This document shows positions 1 to 7,519 of a stretch of DNA of 28,302 bases, piece by piece. Position numbers and translations under genes: made by a program. How positions within the stretch are numbered: the first letter of the stretch is position 1; every line of letters starts with the position of its first letter. This DNA is from CAYSBK01 sp964429265 (GTDB taxonomy: Bacteria; Planctomycetota; Phycisphaerae; Sedimentisphaerales; Anaerobacaceae), in assembly GCA_964429265.1 (NCBI GenBank), contig CAYSBK010000014.1:1-28302 (forward strand). Direction: 5' to 3'. The notes under the pieces were generated by a model. That model had not been told where the DNA came from and searched no databases. It worked only from the letters and a program-made list of their open reading frames with translations.

Positions 1-353
1 TAAGGTGTATGACCTGGAAAACAGTATCAGAAGCTAAGGAAGATATGGCAGGGCCGGCAGGTGCTCTGTTGCGATGTCCGAATGTACCGGATGGCCGACC
101 GCTCGGTTCGGACAACTGACCTGCCGCGGCACGTGGAATACGCCAACGCCTGCACGCACCGGCCGATTCTTGAGAAAAATTTCTGCGGGCTGCCACCAAC
201 ATTTCGTTCGGCAACTACACCGATATGGATATAATTGATGTTACGGTGATGCTGAGAGCAAGAGTTCCGGTAGAGGCTTTCACAGAAATGTATGCGGGCC
301 AGGCTCTGGTGCTGTCGAGAAGCCCTATTGTAACGGACGGAGGGGAAGCTGAA
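1..353. other. Upstream region without a confident gene
   Basis: No reading frame here convinces as a gene. One plus frame is open from about 13 to 231 without an ATG start. Another is open from 174 through the candidate small gene ending at 461, with an ATG at 225 that has no SD sequence. The second frame contains protein-like text, so this could be the decayed end of an upstream gene, perhaps frameshifted. A perfect TATAAT at 230-235 suggests that a transcript starts near 242. That would exclude the ATG at 225 and favour the start at 354. Confidence 0.4.
230..235 (+). promoter_or_regulatory. Candidate -10 box ahead of the small ORF and TPR gene
   Basis: TATAAT matches the sigma70 -10 consensus in all six positions. 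The sequence 17 bases upstream (TTCGGC, 207-212) is a poor -35 box, so only the -10 element is supported. A start near 242 would give a leader of about 110 bases to the ATG at 354 and about 250 bases to the TPR gene at 489. Confidence 0.35.
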
Positions 354-461
354 ATGCTGCTGGTTATACTTGTGGCGGCGGGCGTTGGCCTAACGGCTGT
401 TTTTTGCTTAAACAGGGAAAAGATTACGGTGTTTACCGGGAGATTTCGAATTTTCAAATAA
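354..461 (+). CDS. Candidate 35-residue single-helix membrane protein
   Basis: This short frame starts with ATG 354, eight bases after a strong SD sequence, GGAGGGG (339-345). The product starts directly with a hydrophobic stretch (residues 1-19, MLLVILVAAGVGLTAVFCL). It ends in a basic tail rich in Lys and Arg (residues 21-35), the layout of a one-helix membrane peptide with a positive cytoplasmic end. It stops 27 bases before the TPR/C39-like gene, so the two may be co-transcribed. The same frame is open back to 174, so a longer product from ATG 225 is possible but has no SD sequence. The family is not recognised and no function is assigned. It may also be a chance frame in a leader. Confidence 0.4.
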   Translation: MLLVILVAAGVGLTAVFCLNREKITVFTGRFRIFK

Positions 462-488
462 CCCCGACGCCTTTGGGAGGTCACTGCA

Positions 489-3017
489 ATGAGTGTTCTT
501 ATCTGGACGGCGGTTATCATAAATTGCTGTGCCGCGAGCGGCCAAGTACCGGACGCTCAGGTGCGAGAAGAAATAGACGCCCTGATAGCTGCAGGCCGGT
601 TTGAGACTGCTGCGGCGTATATCGCGGAGCGACTGGCCGATTCGAACGACAGGTCTTTTCTGCTGCTGCGAATGAGCCAGGTCCAGGTCAACCGTGGCAA
701 ACAGAGCGACGCCTTCCGGTATTTCGCCCGAGCCTTGGCTGGTACCCCGGGCAAGGGGCCGCCAGAAGAGACGGACGTCGAGATCGAGCGGCTATTGAAT
801 ATCGCCGGGGCCCTTCGGAGGCACGAAGTATACCCGGTCGTGGAGTCGATACTGCGCGGCGTCCAAAAGAGACGCCCACACTATTCGTCAACGCTGTATG
901 AGCTTGCCAACCTGTACTGCGTACGGCAGCAGTTCGCGCAGTTCTTCGAGCATTTATACCAGGCTTACAGGCTCAATCCGCGAAATCCCCGCTGCTTGCC
1001 ATCACTGGCCGTTATCGAGAGCGTGGTGGAATCGCAGCCGCCCACACCGGATGACTTTGGATGGCTCGCTGCCGCGAAGGTCTACTACGACAATTGGATG
1101 CTTTGGGCGAATGTTATGCTCCTGCTGAAACGGCACGGCCTATGCGAAAGTCAAAGCCAAATCAGCCGATTCGCTGCGGTGCTCGACGAGAAGACGCGAC
1201 ACATTTTTTACTGCTATTATTATGATTTTATCGGCCAGCGAGAAAAAGCCATCGAGGCGCTGCGTTCGCTGTCGGCGTGCGTGGGCGACGACCGGCGGTT
1301 GGACCTATGCCGTCGAAATATGTTTTTGATTATGGGGCGACCTTCAGATGCCGTAAAAGAGCTGAAGGATGCGCCGCCGGACGATTACCACAAGGTGCTG
1401 TATTATCTGCTGTGGTTGGACTACTGGGACCGAATGGGCTGGCCTGCCAACGCTGTAGATCACTGCATTGGTTTGATGGAGGTGCTCTCGGATACCTGTG
1501 CGGATGTGCTGGAAAGTGAGGAACGACGGGCTAATGATAACTATTTGGTGGCGCAGTGGGCCGAACGGTTCCTTCGAAGCCAAAAAACGCAGAACGCAGT
1601 GGCCCTTCTCGAAGCTCGCGTAAACAACCTCGACCCGAACAACCTGGCACGTCTGGCCGAACTGTACATCGGGTCGAAACGGTACGTAAGGGCTATCAGG
1701 ACCATGGAAAAAGAATTGGCGCTAACTGCTTCCGACAGGCGCCGCAATGTAATTAAAAAGATTCTTGATTATGCCGTCTTGTCGGATCAGGCAAGCACCG
1801 TCCGGCATTATCTAAAGACGGCCGAAAATGAAGGGATGACAGATATAGCCGCCGAATACTCACGAGTACTGGATTCACAGGTAACAGCGGGCTGCCCGAA
1901 TCGCTGCATTCTTGACGTGCCCGGACATTACCGCCCCGGCGATCGCGATTGGCGGCGTTGGCGGGACTTGGGACCCTGTGCCGCCGGCAGCGCGTTTTCT
2001 ATACTGGAGTTCTGGCAACTTAATTCCAACTATGAACTTGTCGCCAAAGACTTATCCAGCGCGACCGCCGAAGAAGGACAGCACCCCGTAGAAGTACTCG
2101 GGCAATATCTGCAGGGCAAGGGTCTTGCTGTAGTATATGTTGCGCCAACCGAGGACGCCGCTGTGACACTGCTGTGCAACGGGATTCCGGTCATCTTGGT
2201 TGGAACAACATTTATCGAAGGCCTGAACTTTGGTCACGCCGGCATCCTGTATGCCTACGACCACCACCTGCGGAAGTTCTTCGTTCGGAATGTTCCGGAG
2301 GGTTTGGAGGACCGTATCAGCGGTGCGAACTTGTTCGAATGCACGGTTCTAATAGGCGCAGCGCCGCCGCCCCGGCTAACCCCTGTGGTAACGGGCCGGT
2401 TGAAGGAACTGGTGATTCCTTCGGTCAGCCGGCTCTTGTGTGCCGCGAGAATAGAAGAACTCGCAAAAGCGGATCCGATGCTTAGGTGGTGGGCTTACAG
2501 GCACAACGGCGACGTTCTCTTCGGGCGCCGCGATGTGAACTGCATCGACTACTACGAAAAATGCCTTGCCCTTAAAGAGCCGACGACGGCAGTCGTGTAT
2601 GAGAAGCTTGTTGGGGCCTGTCTAAGAAGCTCACGAGAGAACGAAGCCCGCAGGTACATAACCCTGGGACTGCAAAAGCAGCCGCAAAGTCTGCTCTTGT
2701 TGCGGTTTGAAATAGAAAGCCGCATAAACGCTGCACTTGCCGGCTCAGGTCTAAAGCGGGACCTTGCCGGTGAATTGCTGCAGTTAACACACAAGATGCA
2801 GACTGTTAACCCGGACTATCCGTACACCTATTTCCTCAGGGGCGACATTTATGCCAGGGGTATGGCCGACCGTGAGCACACAATAAACGCCTTCAGGGTC
2901 TTTTTGGAAAAATACGATCGGATGAACACGGCCTGGAAGGCCGAGCATACGGCTCACCGCGACCACGCAATAAGGGCCATCAAGATTTGTCGCGATTCGC
3001 TCAAGCGCCGGCAGTAA
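489..3017 (+). CDS. TPR protein with embedded C39-like papain-fold domain
   Basis: 842 residues starting at ATG 489, with SD GGGAGG (476-481) seven bases upstream. The N-terminus has a short hydrophobic stretch (about residues 3-17) that could be a signal peptide or anchor. Degenerate helical TPR-like pairs fill roughly residues 25-460, and TPR-like sequence resumes at about 640-830. Between them, about 480-620, lies a segment resembling peptidase C39-like domains: GPCAAGSAF with Cys497, FGHAGIL with His583, and Asn601 in the strand after it. The order Cys-His-Asn and the 18-residue His-Asn spacing fit a papain-like fold. The Gln usually found six residues before the Cys in C39 enzymes is Trp491 here, and the usual CGPA order is changed, so proteolytic activity is doubtful. 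Likely exported or envelope-associated. The substrate or partner is unknown. The TPR assignment is from repeat texture, not from a profile search. Confidence 0.72.
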   Translation: MSVLIWTAVIINCCAASGQVPDAQVREEIDALIAAGRFETAAAYIAERLADSNDRSFLLLRMSQVQVNRGKQSDAFRYFARALAGTPGKGPPEETDVEIERLLNIAGALRRHEVYPVVESILRGVQKRRPHYSSTLYELANLYCVRQQFAQFFEHLYQAYRLNPRNPRCLPSLAVIESVVESQPPTPDDFGWLAAAKVYYDNWMLWANVMLLLKRHGLCESQSQISRFAAVLDEKTRHIFYCYYYDFIGQREKAIEALRSLSACVGDDRRLDLCRRNMFLIMGRPSDAVKELKDAPPDDYHKVLYYLLWLDYWDRMGWPANAVDHCIGLMEVLSDTCADVLESEERRANDNYLVAQWAERFLRSQKTQNAVALLEARVNNLDPNNLARLAELYIGSKRYVRAIRTMEKELALTASDRRRNVIKKILDYAVLSDQASTVRHYLKTAENEGMTDIAAEYSRVLDSQVTAGCPNRCILDVPGHYRPGDRDWRRWRDLGPCAAGSAFSILEFWQLNSNYELVAKDLSSATAEEGQHPVEVLGQYLQGKGLAVVYVAPTEDAAVTLLCNGIPVILVGTTFIEGLNFGHAGILYAYDHHLRKFFVRNVPEGLEDRISGANLFECTVLIGAAPPPRLTPVVTGRLKELVIPSVSRLLCAARIEELAKADPMLRWWAYRHNGDVLFGRRDVNCIDYYEKCLALKEPTTAVVYEKLVGACLRSSRENEARRYITLGLQKQPQSLLLLRFEIESRINAALAGSGLKRDLAGELLQLTHKMQTVNPDYPYTYFLRGDIYARGMADREHTINAFRVFLEKYDRMNTAWKAEHTAHRDHAIRAIKICRDSLKRRQ

Positions 3018-3131
3018 TCGAAGCGGCACTTTATCTGAGGGCATTTGTCGGCAGGTAGAACAGGCCTCGCCCGCCGAACCAGGCTCTCGTAATCGACAGC
3101 GGTTTTCATTCAAAGCTCTCAAAGGATATGG

Positions 3132-3162
3132 TGCGCCGCCGGCGCAGGTGTAACGGCTTTTT
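3132..3162 (+). terminator. Weak terminator candidate after the TPR gene
   Basis: A six-base-pair stem TGCGCC/GGCGCA with loop GCC (3132-3146) is followed by TTTTT at 3158-3162. The eleven-base gap between stem and T run is atypical for a Rho-independent terminator. Confidence 0.25.
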
Positions 3163-3258
3163 GTCCAAATATACCACAATTTTGCGGAGAACGGCCGTAT
3201 TCGTGGCGTTTTTTTCTCAGAAGCGGTTCGCAGGTTCGCCGCAGGGCATATGCCGGGG

Positions 3259-3287
3259 TTGCCTGGGAGCGATTAGCGGTTTATCAT
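3259..3287 (+). promoter_or_regulatory. Sigma70-like promoter of truB
   Basis: TTGCCT (3259-3264), a 17-base spacer and TATCAT (3282-3287) match the consensus in 4/6 and 5/6 positions. Transcription would begin near 3294, giving a leader of about 37 bases to ATG 3331. This fits truB as a single-gene unit. Confidence 0.5.
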
Positions 3288-3330
3288 ACGCCGATGCTGT
3301 CATCCGGCTGCACTTTTCGGCGAAGCTGTC

Positions 3331-3999
3331 ATGAGCATAGAGATGGAAGGAAAGATATTTGCCGTGTACAAGGACGCAGGGCCCAGTTCCCACGACGTGA
3401 TAGACAGGCTTCGGCGGATAACGGGCATAAGGAAGATAGGCCACGCCGGCACGCTGGACCCGATGGCCAGCGGCGTGCTTGTGGTGGGGGTCGGCCGGCA
3501 GGCGACGAAACGGCTGGCCGAGTTCGTCGGCAAGGAAAAGGAATACCTGGCGACGGTGACGCTCGGTGCAACCAGCACCACCGACGACTCCGAGGGACAA
3601 ATCAAACCGTGCCGGGTAGCAGCGCCGCCAGAGGCAACACAGGTCTCGAATACGTTGCAGCGGTTTGTCGGGCAAATTGAACAGAGACCGCCGAGATTCT
3701 CAGCGGTAAAGGTCGGCGGCAAATGTGCGTATCGTCTGGCACGGGCAAACAGGAGTTTTGATTTACCGCCCCGGCAGGTGACGGTAAAGGCCATAGAGTT
3801 GCTGCGATACTGCTGGCCGCAGCTTGACCTGCGCGTCGTGACGGGTCCCGGTGTTTACATACGCTCGCTTGCCAGGGACATCGGCGAGGCGCTGGGCGTG
3901 GGCGGGTACCTGGCGCAGCTCGAGCGCACCAGGGTCGGCCGGTTCACAAAGGATACGGCGCTGAGACTGAACGAGCTGGCCGGCGGCAACCGGTTATGA
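3331..3999 (+). CDS. truB: tRNA pseudouridine-55 synthase
   Basis: TruB converts uridine 55 in the T loop of tRNAs to pseudouridine. The catalytic motif GHAGTLDPMASGVL (residues 37-50) is intact, with Asp43 as the catalytic aspartate. The KEYLATVTLGATSTTDD, QRPPRFSAVKVGGKCAYRLAR and GVYIRSLARDIGEALG blocks follow in family order. The protein is 222 residues, much shorter than E. coli TruB (314). It ends soon after the catalytic domain, so the C-terminal PUA RNA-binding domain is absent. ATG 3331 is used here; a second in-frame ATG at 3343 is possible, and neither has a clear SD sequence. truB stands alone: the usual neighbours rbfA, infB and ribF are not nearby. Its end is 34 bases from the convergent coiled-coil gene. 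Confidence 0.95.
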   Translation: MSIEMEGKIFAVYKDAGPSSHDVIDRLRRITGIRKIGHAGTLDPMASGVLVVGVGRQATKRLAEFVGKEKEYLATVTLGATSTTDDSEGQIKPCRVAAPPEATQVSNTLQRFVGQIEQRPPRFSAVKVGGKCAYRLARANRSFDLPPRQVTVKAIELLRYCWPQLDLRVVTGPGVYIRSLARDIGEALGVGGYLAQLERTRVGRFTKDTALRLNELAGGNRL

Positions 4000-4033
4000 G
4001 TGTCCTGTGCCTATTGAGCCGCGGCGCCGCTGG

Positions 4034-4813
4034 TTACGAGCCGCTCTGTTGCAGGTATATGATCACGCCCACCAGCAGCAGGATTGCAAATACGCATACG
4101 CCCAGCGCGATAAAGAGCACCCATATAAAGCGTTTGTTTTGCTTGGAAACCAGGTATTTCAGGTACCTGTCGCTGGTTGCAAAGGTCCTGCGCATCTGGC
4201 CGATACTGTCGGCCTGCAGGCCGGCGGTTTTGTTCAGTCGTTCGAGCGTCTCGTTGAACCTGTTGAAGCTTTCCATTATCTGCACGTCGGTGTCGGCGGC
4301 GGCCGCAAGTTGATGGTCGATGTTGACCAGGGCGTCGGTCTGCTTTGCGGTCTCGTTTGGAATCCGCTCAACGGCCGAGAGGAACTGCTCGTTCTTGGCT
4401 GCGGCGGCCTTTAGTTGTTCCAAAAGCTGCCGGGCGGTCTCCTGCTGGTTGGCCACAACCTGGGGGAAACTCTCCAGCAGTTTGGGCAGCTTGTCTATTC
4501 TGCTTATCAATTGTTCGTGCTGCTCGGCCTGGCGGTTGAGGTGCTCGTTTATGCTCTGAAGCTGGTTGATAAGGTTGTCGAAGCCTTCCTGAAGTTTCTC
4601 GATCGGCTCCTGCTTTTTGGCCTTTGCGACGGTTTTTACGACCATTTTCTCAGGGTCAGGGTGCTGTTGGGGCCGGGCCTCGGCGGCAGGCGAGTCGTTC
4701 TCGTCGCATATCAGGCCCTGCTGGTCAACCTGGGGCTGGTAGCCGGAACTGGCGGAACTCTTTCGCCCCTGAAGCCAGCCACTTACCTTTGCCGCCAAAT
4801 CTCTTATCGACAT
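4034..4813 (-). CDS. Tail-anchored coiled-coil protein of unknown function
   Basis: 259 residues. The N-terminus (1-60) is polar and low in complexity. Residues about 65-215 are rich in Glu, Gln, Leu and Lys with heptad-like spacing, as in a long coiled coil. A single strongly hydrophobic helix (about 230-252) lies three residues after a basic KQNKR patch and is followed by a few residues only. This is the layout of a C-terminally anchored cytoplasmic coiled coil. The start ATG at 4813 has a GGCGGTGGG stretch just upstream that could act as an SD sequence. It lies 132 bases downstream of trkA on the same strand and could be the last gene of that unit. A link to potassium transport is only a positional inference. 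Family not recognised. Confidence 0.7.
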   Translation of the reverse strand: MSIRDLAAKVSGWLQGRKSSASSGYQPQVDQQGLICDENDSPAAEARPQQHPDPEKMVVKTVAKAKKQEPIEKLQEGFDNLINQLQSINEHLNRQAEQHEQLISRIDKLPKLLESFPQVVANQQETARQLLEQLKAAAAKNEQFLSAVERIPNETAKQTDALVNIDHQLAAAADTDVQIMESFNRFNETLERLNKTAGLQADSIGQMRRTFATSDRYLKYLVSKQNKRFIWVLFIALGVCVFAILLLVGVIIYLQQSGS

Positions 4814-4878
4814 AACCCACCGCCTTTAGAGATCAAACCTTCTGCACCGTCGAGCAACCTGCTCAAACCCGTATCCTA

Positions 4879-4893
4879 CCGGCCCACGGCCGG
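4879..4893. other. GC-rich perfect hairpin between trkA and the coiled-coil gene
   Basis: CCGGCC and GGCCGG flank a three-base loop. No T run follows on either strand, so it is not a typical terminator. It may slow or process the trkA transcript. Confidence 0.3.
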
Positions 4894-4945
4894 GCGGCCA
4901 GCCGAAAGCGGCGTCGTTTTTATCCGGCGGGCCGCGACTGATCGT

Positions 4946-5644
4946 TTACTGCTGGGGCAGCTTTGCCAGGTCGGCGTCGGAGCCGGCCACCATCAGGATG
5001 TCACCGGCATAGATGACCGTATTCGGCATCGGAACGTTTATGATATCCTGGGTTCCGGCTTTGCCGTCCTTTTTTGCACGCTTGCCGTCGGCGCGTTTTA
5101 TCGCCACGAGGTTTACGCTGTATTTCTGCCGCAGTTGAAGGTCCATCACCGTTTTACCGTCGAAGCTGGGCGGGGCCTTAACTCTTGCGAGGCTGTAGCC
5201 GGGGGCGAAGTCGATCTTCTCGCCTATCTGCGGCGCGATGAGCTTGTAGGCCCATCTCTGCGCAGACTCGATTTCGGGGCAAATCACCTCGGTGGCACCT
5301 ATCTTCGAGAAGACCTCCCCGGCGATTGGGTCTTCTGCGCGGGCGTAGATTTGCTGTACTCCCATCTGCCTGAGATTCACCACCGTGAGGATGGCGGCCT
5401 CGAAGCCCCGGCCGGTGCCCTGGCCGATGCTGACGACGACCACATCGACCTTGTCAAGCCCCTGTGCCTTGAGAGCCTCTTCGTCGGTGCTGTCGAGCCT
5501 TATGGCGGTGCTTACCTGGTCGCGGAGCGATTCAATTTCGTTCCTGTCCTTGTCTATGGCGATGACCTCGGCGCCGCTCATAGCCAGCGCCACGGCAAGT
5601 TTCTTCCCGAACCTGCCCAATCCTATTACCGCAAACCGCTTCAT
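4946..5644 (-). CDS. trkA: TrkA/KtrA-type potassium channel gating subunit
   Basis: Cytoplasmic RCK protein that binds nucleotides and gates the TrkH/KtrB channel. The nucleotide-binding Rossmann motif VIGLGRFG lies at the N-terminus, followed by the acidic end of strand two (AIDKD). A TrkA-C domain follows at about residues 145-232. With one RCK-N and one RCK-C domain (232 residues) it is KtrA-like in size, about half of E. coli TrkA (458). The start is placed at ATG 5644 because GGAG (5654-5657) sits nine bases upstream; an in-frame TTG at 5659 would lie upstream of that SD sequence. It follows trkH by 36 bases on the same strand, so both are probably made from one transcript. The symbol trkA is used for the family; ktrA would be equally fair. 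Confidence 0.9.
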   Translation of the reverse strand: MKRFAVIGLGRFGKKLAVALAMSGAEVIAIDKDRNEIESLRDQVSTAIRLDSTDEEALKAQGLDKVDVVVVSIGQGTGRGFEAAILTVVNLRQMGVQQIYARAEDPIAGEVFSKIGATEVICPEIESAQRWAYKLIAPQIGEKIDFAPGYSLARVKAPPSFDGKTVMDLQLRQKYSVNLVAIKRADGKRAKKDGKAGTQDIINVPMPNTVIYAGDILMVAGSDADLAKLPQQ

Positions 5645-5680
5645 AATAACCAGCTCCAAACAGGGCCCTTTGAACGGGTC

Positions 5681-7477
5681 TCAGCCGACGATTATGGCCT
5701 CGGCCGGGTAGCTGTACCGCGCCGGTCTTATATTGAACGTAAGTGCCGCCAGCAAGGTCAGGGGCCCGAGCCTTCCGACAAGCATCACCACAATGATAAT
5801 CAACTTGCCTGCGGTTGTCAAAGACGGCGTGATGCCGGTGGTCAGGCCCACTGTTCCCAGGGCCGAGGCGGTCTCGAACATTATCTGGGACATCGTAAAG
5901 CCGTTGTGGCGCTCGGTGATGTTGAGTATGAGAGTTGCGGAAAAAAGCACCACCACGAACAGCACCGTGACGGTGATGGCCCTTCCGACGACGACGATTC
6001 TGACCGAGCGTTTGAACATTTCGACTTCCTCGCGTTTGCGAAGCGCCGCTACTACGGTCATCACGATAACGGCCAGGGTGACGGTCTTTATACCTCCGGC
6101 GGTGGAGCCCGGTGAGCCGCCGATGAACATAAGCAGTATCAGAACGAGCCTGCTGGCCGGCGAAAGCGCGCTTATATCGACGGTGTTGAATCCCGCCGTG
6201 CGTGCCGTTACGGACTGGAACAGCGCATCGAGGCTGCGGCCGACAAGGCCCTGCGACTGGTCGCCGTCGGCGGCGTAGTACTCGAATATGACTATGGCCA
6301 GGGCGCCGAGGACGATAAGCGCCGCGCTTACGGCCAGTACTATCTTTGTTTGCAGTTGCATCTTTTTTCGAGCAGGTACCTCTATTGATACGCGGTAGTA
6401 ATGCCGGAAGTGCTGCTTGAGAAACGCTTTGACGCGGTCGGCCGCGAGGTTCACCAGGTCATAAAGCACCCCGAAACCGAGCCCTCCCAGCACGATCAAC
6501 GGACAGACGACCAGGTATAGTTCCGCGCACCGATTGTAGGCGGTGAAACTGTCGCTAAAAAGACTGAAGCCCGCGTTGCAAAAGGCGCTGATGGAGTGAA
6601 ATATGCTGCAGAACCACTGTTGTTGAAGGGTTGAGACCCGGCCCGGCACCTTGTTCCACATATGGAACAGACCAACGGCGCCGGCGGCCTCGATCAGCAT
6701 AGTACCGGCGAAGATAAATCCGATGATGTTGCCGATTCGCCCGAGCGTCCTCGCGTTGAGCAAATCCTGCATTGCCACGGATTCGCGCAGGCTCAGCGCC
6801 TGTCCCAGCAGAAGCGCCAGCACCGCCCCGAAAACGATGATGCCGAGGCCTCCAAGCTGTATCAGCGTCAGGATGATTATCTGGCCCATAAGGCTGAAGT
6901 CGGTGCCGGTGTCCTTGACGATTAGTCCTGTCACGCACGTGGCGCTGGTGGCGGTGAAAAGCGAATCGACAAAGCCGATGCTTTCGCCCGCCGACGACCT
7001 CGGCAGCATCAACAAGCCGGTACCCGAGATTATCAGAACGACGAAACTGGCAATAAGGGTGCGGGTGGGGTTCTTCCCGGAAGCCGCCATGCCGACGCTG
7101 GCGATACAGATTTTTATCACGACCTCGATAATAAGGTATATTCCGACGGAAAAATGCCTTACGGTTACGGGGCTGAACTGTGGGAACCAGCGCCTGGCCC
7201 CTGTCACCGCAAAGGCCAGGGCAATCAGCATAGGGATTTCAAACCAGTTGGCGTAGATGTATTGCCTTGCGGACTCGGCATTTAGCAGCCGCAATACCTT
7301 GCCGGCCAGGAAGATGAACAGAAGCACCAGTTGAATGTTGAACAGTACGTGCCGCGGCAGCAACGGCCTTCTGAAGCCGAACAGAAGCACAAAGGATGCC
7401 ACGACCATCGCGCTGGTGACGCCCTTGACGACCTTGAGCGTCCTTTCCAGCGTCCTGCTCTTGTAATCCATCTGCAT
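5681..7477 (-). CDS. trkH: TrkH/KtrB-type potassium uptake channel
   Basis: Integral membrane pore of a Trk/Ktr potassium uptake system. In the 598-residue form starting at ATG 7477, the four pore-loop filter segments are visible: TCVTG (180-184), CNAGF (300-304), TAGFN (427-431) and TVGLT (542-546). The conserved GGSPGSTAGGIKT block follows the third loop. The first 130 residues add extra hydrophobic helices before the canonical core, which explains the length above KtrB (about 450). An in-frame TTG at 7519 would extend it by 14 residues. It is rejected because a near-consensus promoter has its -10 box only six bases before ATG 7477. No SD sequence precedes this ATG; ATG 7471 is an alternative. 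The partner trkA lies directly downstream. Confidence 0.93.
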   Translation of the reverse strand: MQMDYKSRTLERTLKVVKGVTSAMVVASFVLLFGFRRPLLPRHVLFNIQLVLLFIFLAGKVLRLLNAESARQYIYANWFEIPMLIALAFAVTGARRWFPQFSPVTVRHFSVGIYLIIEVVIKICIASVGMAASGKNPTRTLIASFVVLIISGTGLLMLPRSSAGESIGFVDSLFTATSATCVTGLIVKDTGTDFSLMGQIIILTLIQLGGLGIIVFGAVLALLLGQALSLRESVAMQDLLNARTLGRIGNIIGFIFAGTMLIEAAGAVGLFHMWNKVPGRVSTLQQQWFCSIFHSISAFCNAGFSLFSDSFTAYNRCAELYLVVCPLIVLGGLGFGVLYDLVNLAADRVKAFLKQHFRHYYRVSIEVPARKKMQLQTKIVLAVSAALIVLGALAIVIFEYYAADGDQSQGLVGRSLDALFQSVTARTAGFNTVDISALSPASRLVLILLMFIGGSPGSTAGGIKTVTLAVIVMTVVAALRKREEVEMFKRSVRIVVVGRAITVTVLFVVVLFSATLILNITERHNGFTMSQIMFETASALGTVGLTTGITPSLTTAGKLIIIVVMLVGRLGPLTLLAALTFNIRPARYSYPAEAIIVG

Positions 7478-7479
7478 AA

Positions 7480-7492
7480 ATTGATTATCAAT
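7480..7492. promoter_or_regulatory. 13-bp palindrome over the trkH -10 box
   Basis: ATTGATTATCAAT is a perfect inverted repeat (six-base arms about a central T) that covers the whole predicted -10 hexamer of trkH. Such placement is typical of an operator, but short AT-rich palindromes also occur by chance. No regulator can be named. Confidence 0.35.
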
Positions 7493-7512
7493 GGCCGGTT
7501 GCCGGCTGTCAA
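7484..7512 (-). promoter_or_regulatory. Near-consensus sigma70 promoter of trkH, predicted leaderless
   Basis: On the minus strand TTGACA (7512-7507, 6/6), a 17-base spacer and GATAAT (7489-7484, 5/6) form the best mRNA promoter in the window. Only six bases separate the -10 box from ATG 7477, so transcription should start at or next to the A of the start codon. This lets trkH-trkA be expressed independently of pcm-recG. Confidence 0.65.
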
Positions 7513-7519
7513 TCGGCAA

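Larger units (their letters stand above)
3018..3330. other. Intergenic region between TPR gene and truB
   Basis: No gene is supported in these 313 bases. The visible features are a short hairpin (TGCGCC/GGCGCA, 3132-3146), followed eleven bases later by five T, and a sigma70-like promoter for truB at 3259-3287. The hairpin is a weak terminator candidate because the T run is displaced from the stem. Confidence 0.5.

Noticed and set aside
4415..6115. 566-residue plus-strand frame
   Set aside because: It lies antisense to the coiled-coil gene, trkA and trkH, shows no family motif, and is expected from GC-rich codon use.
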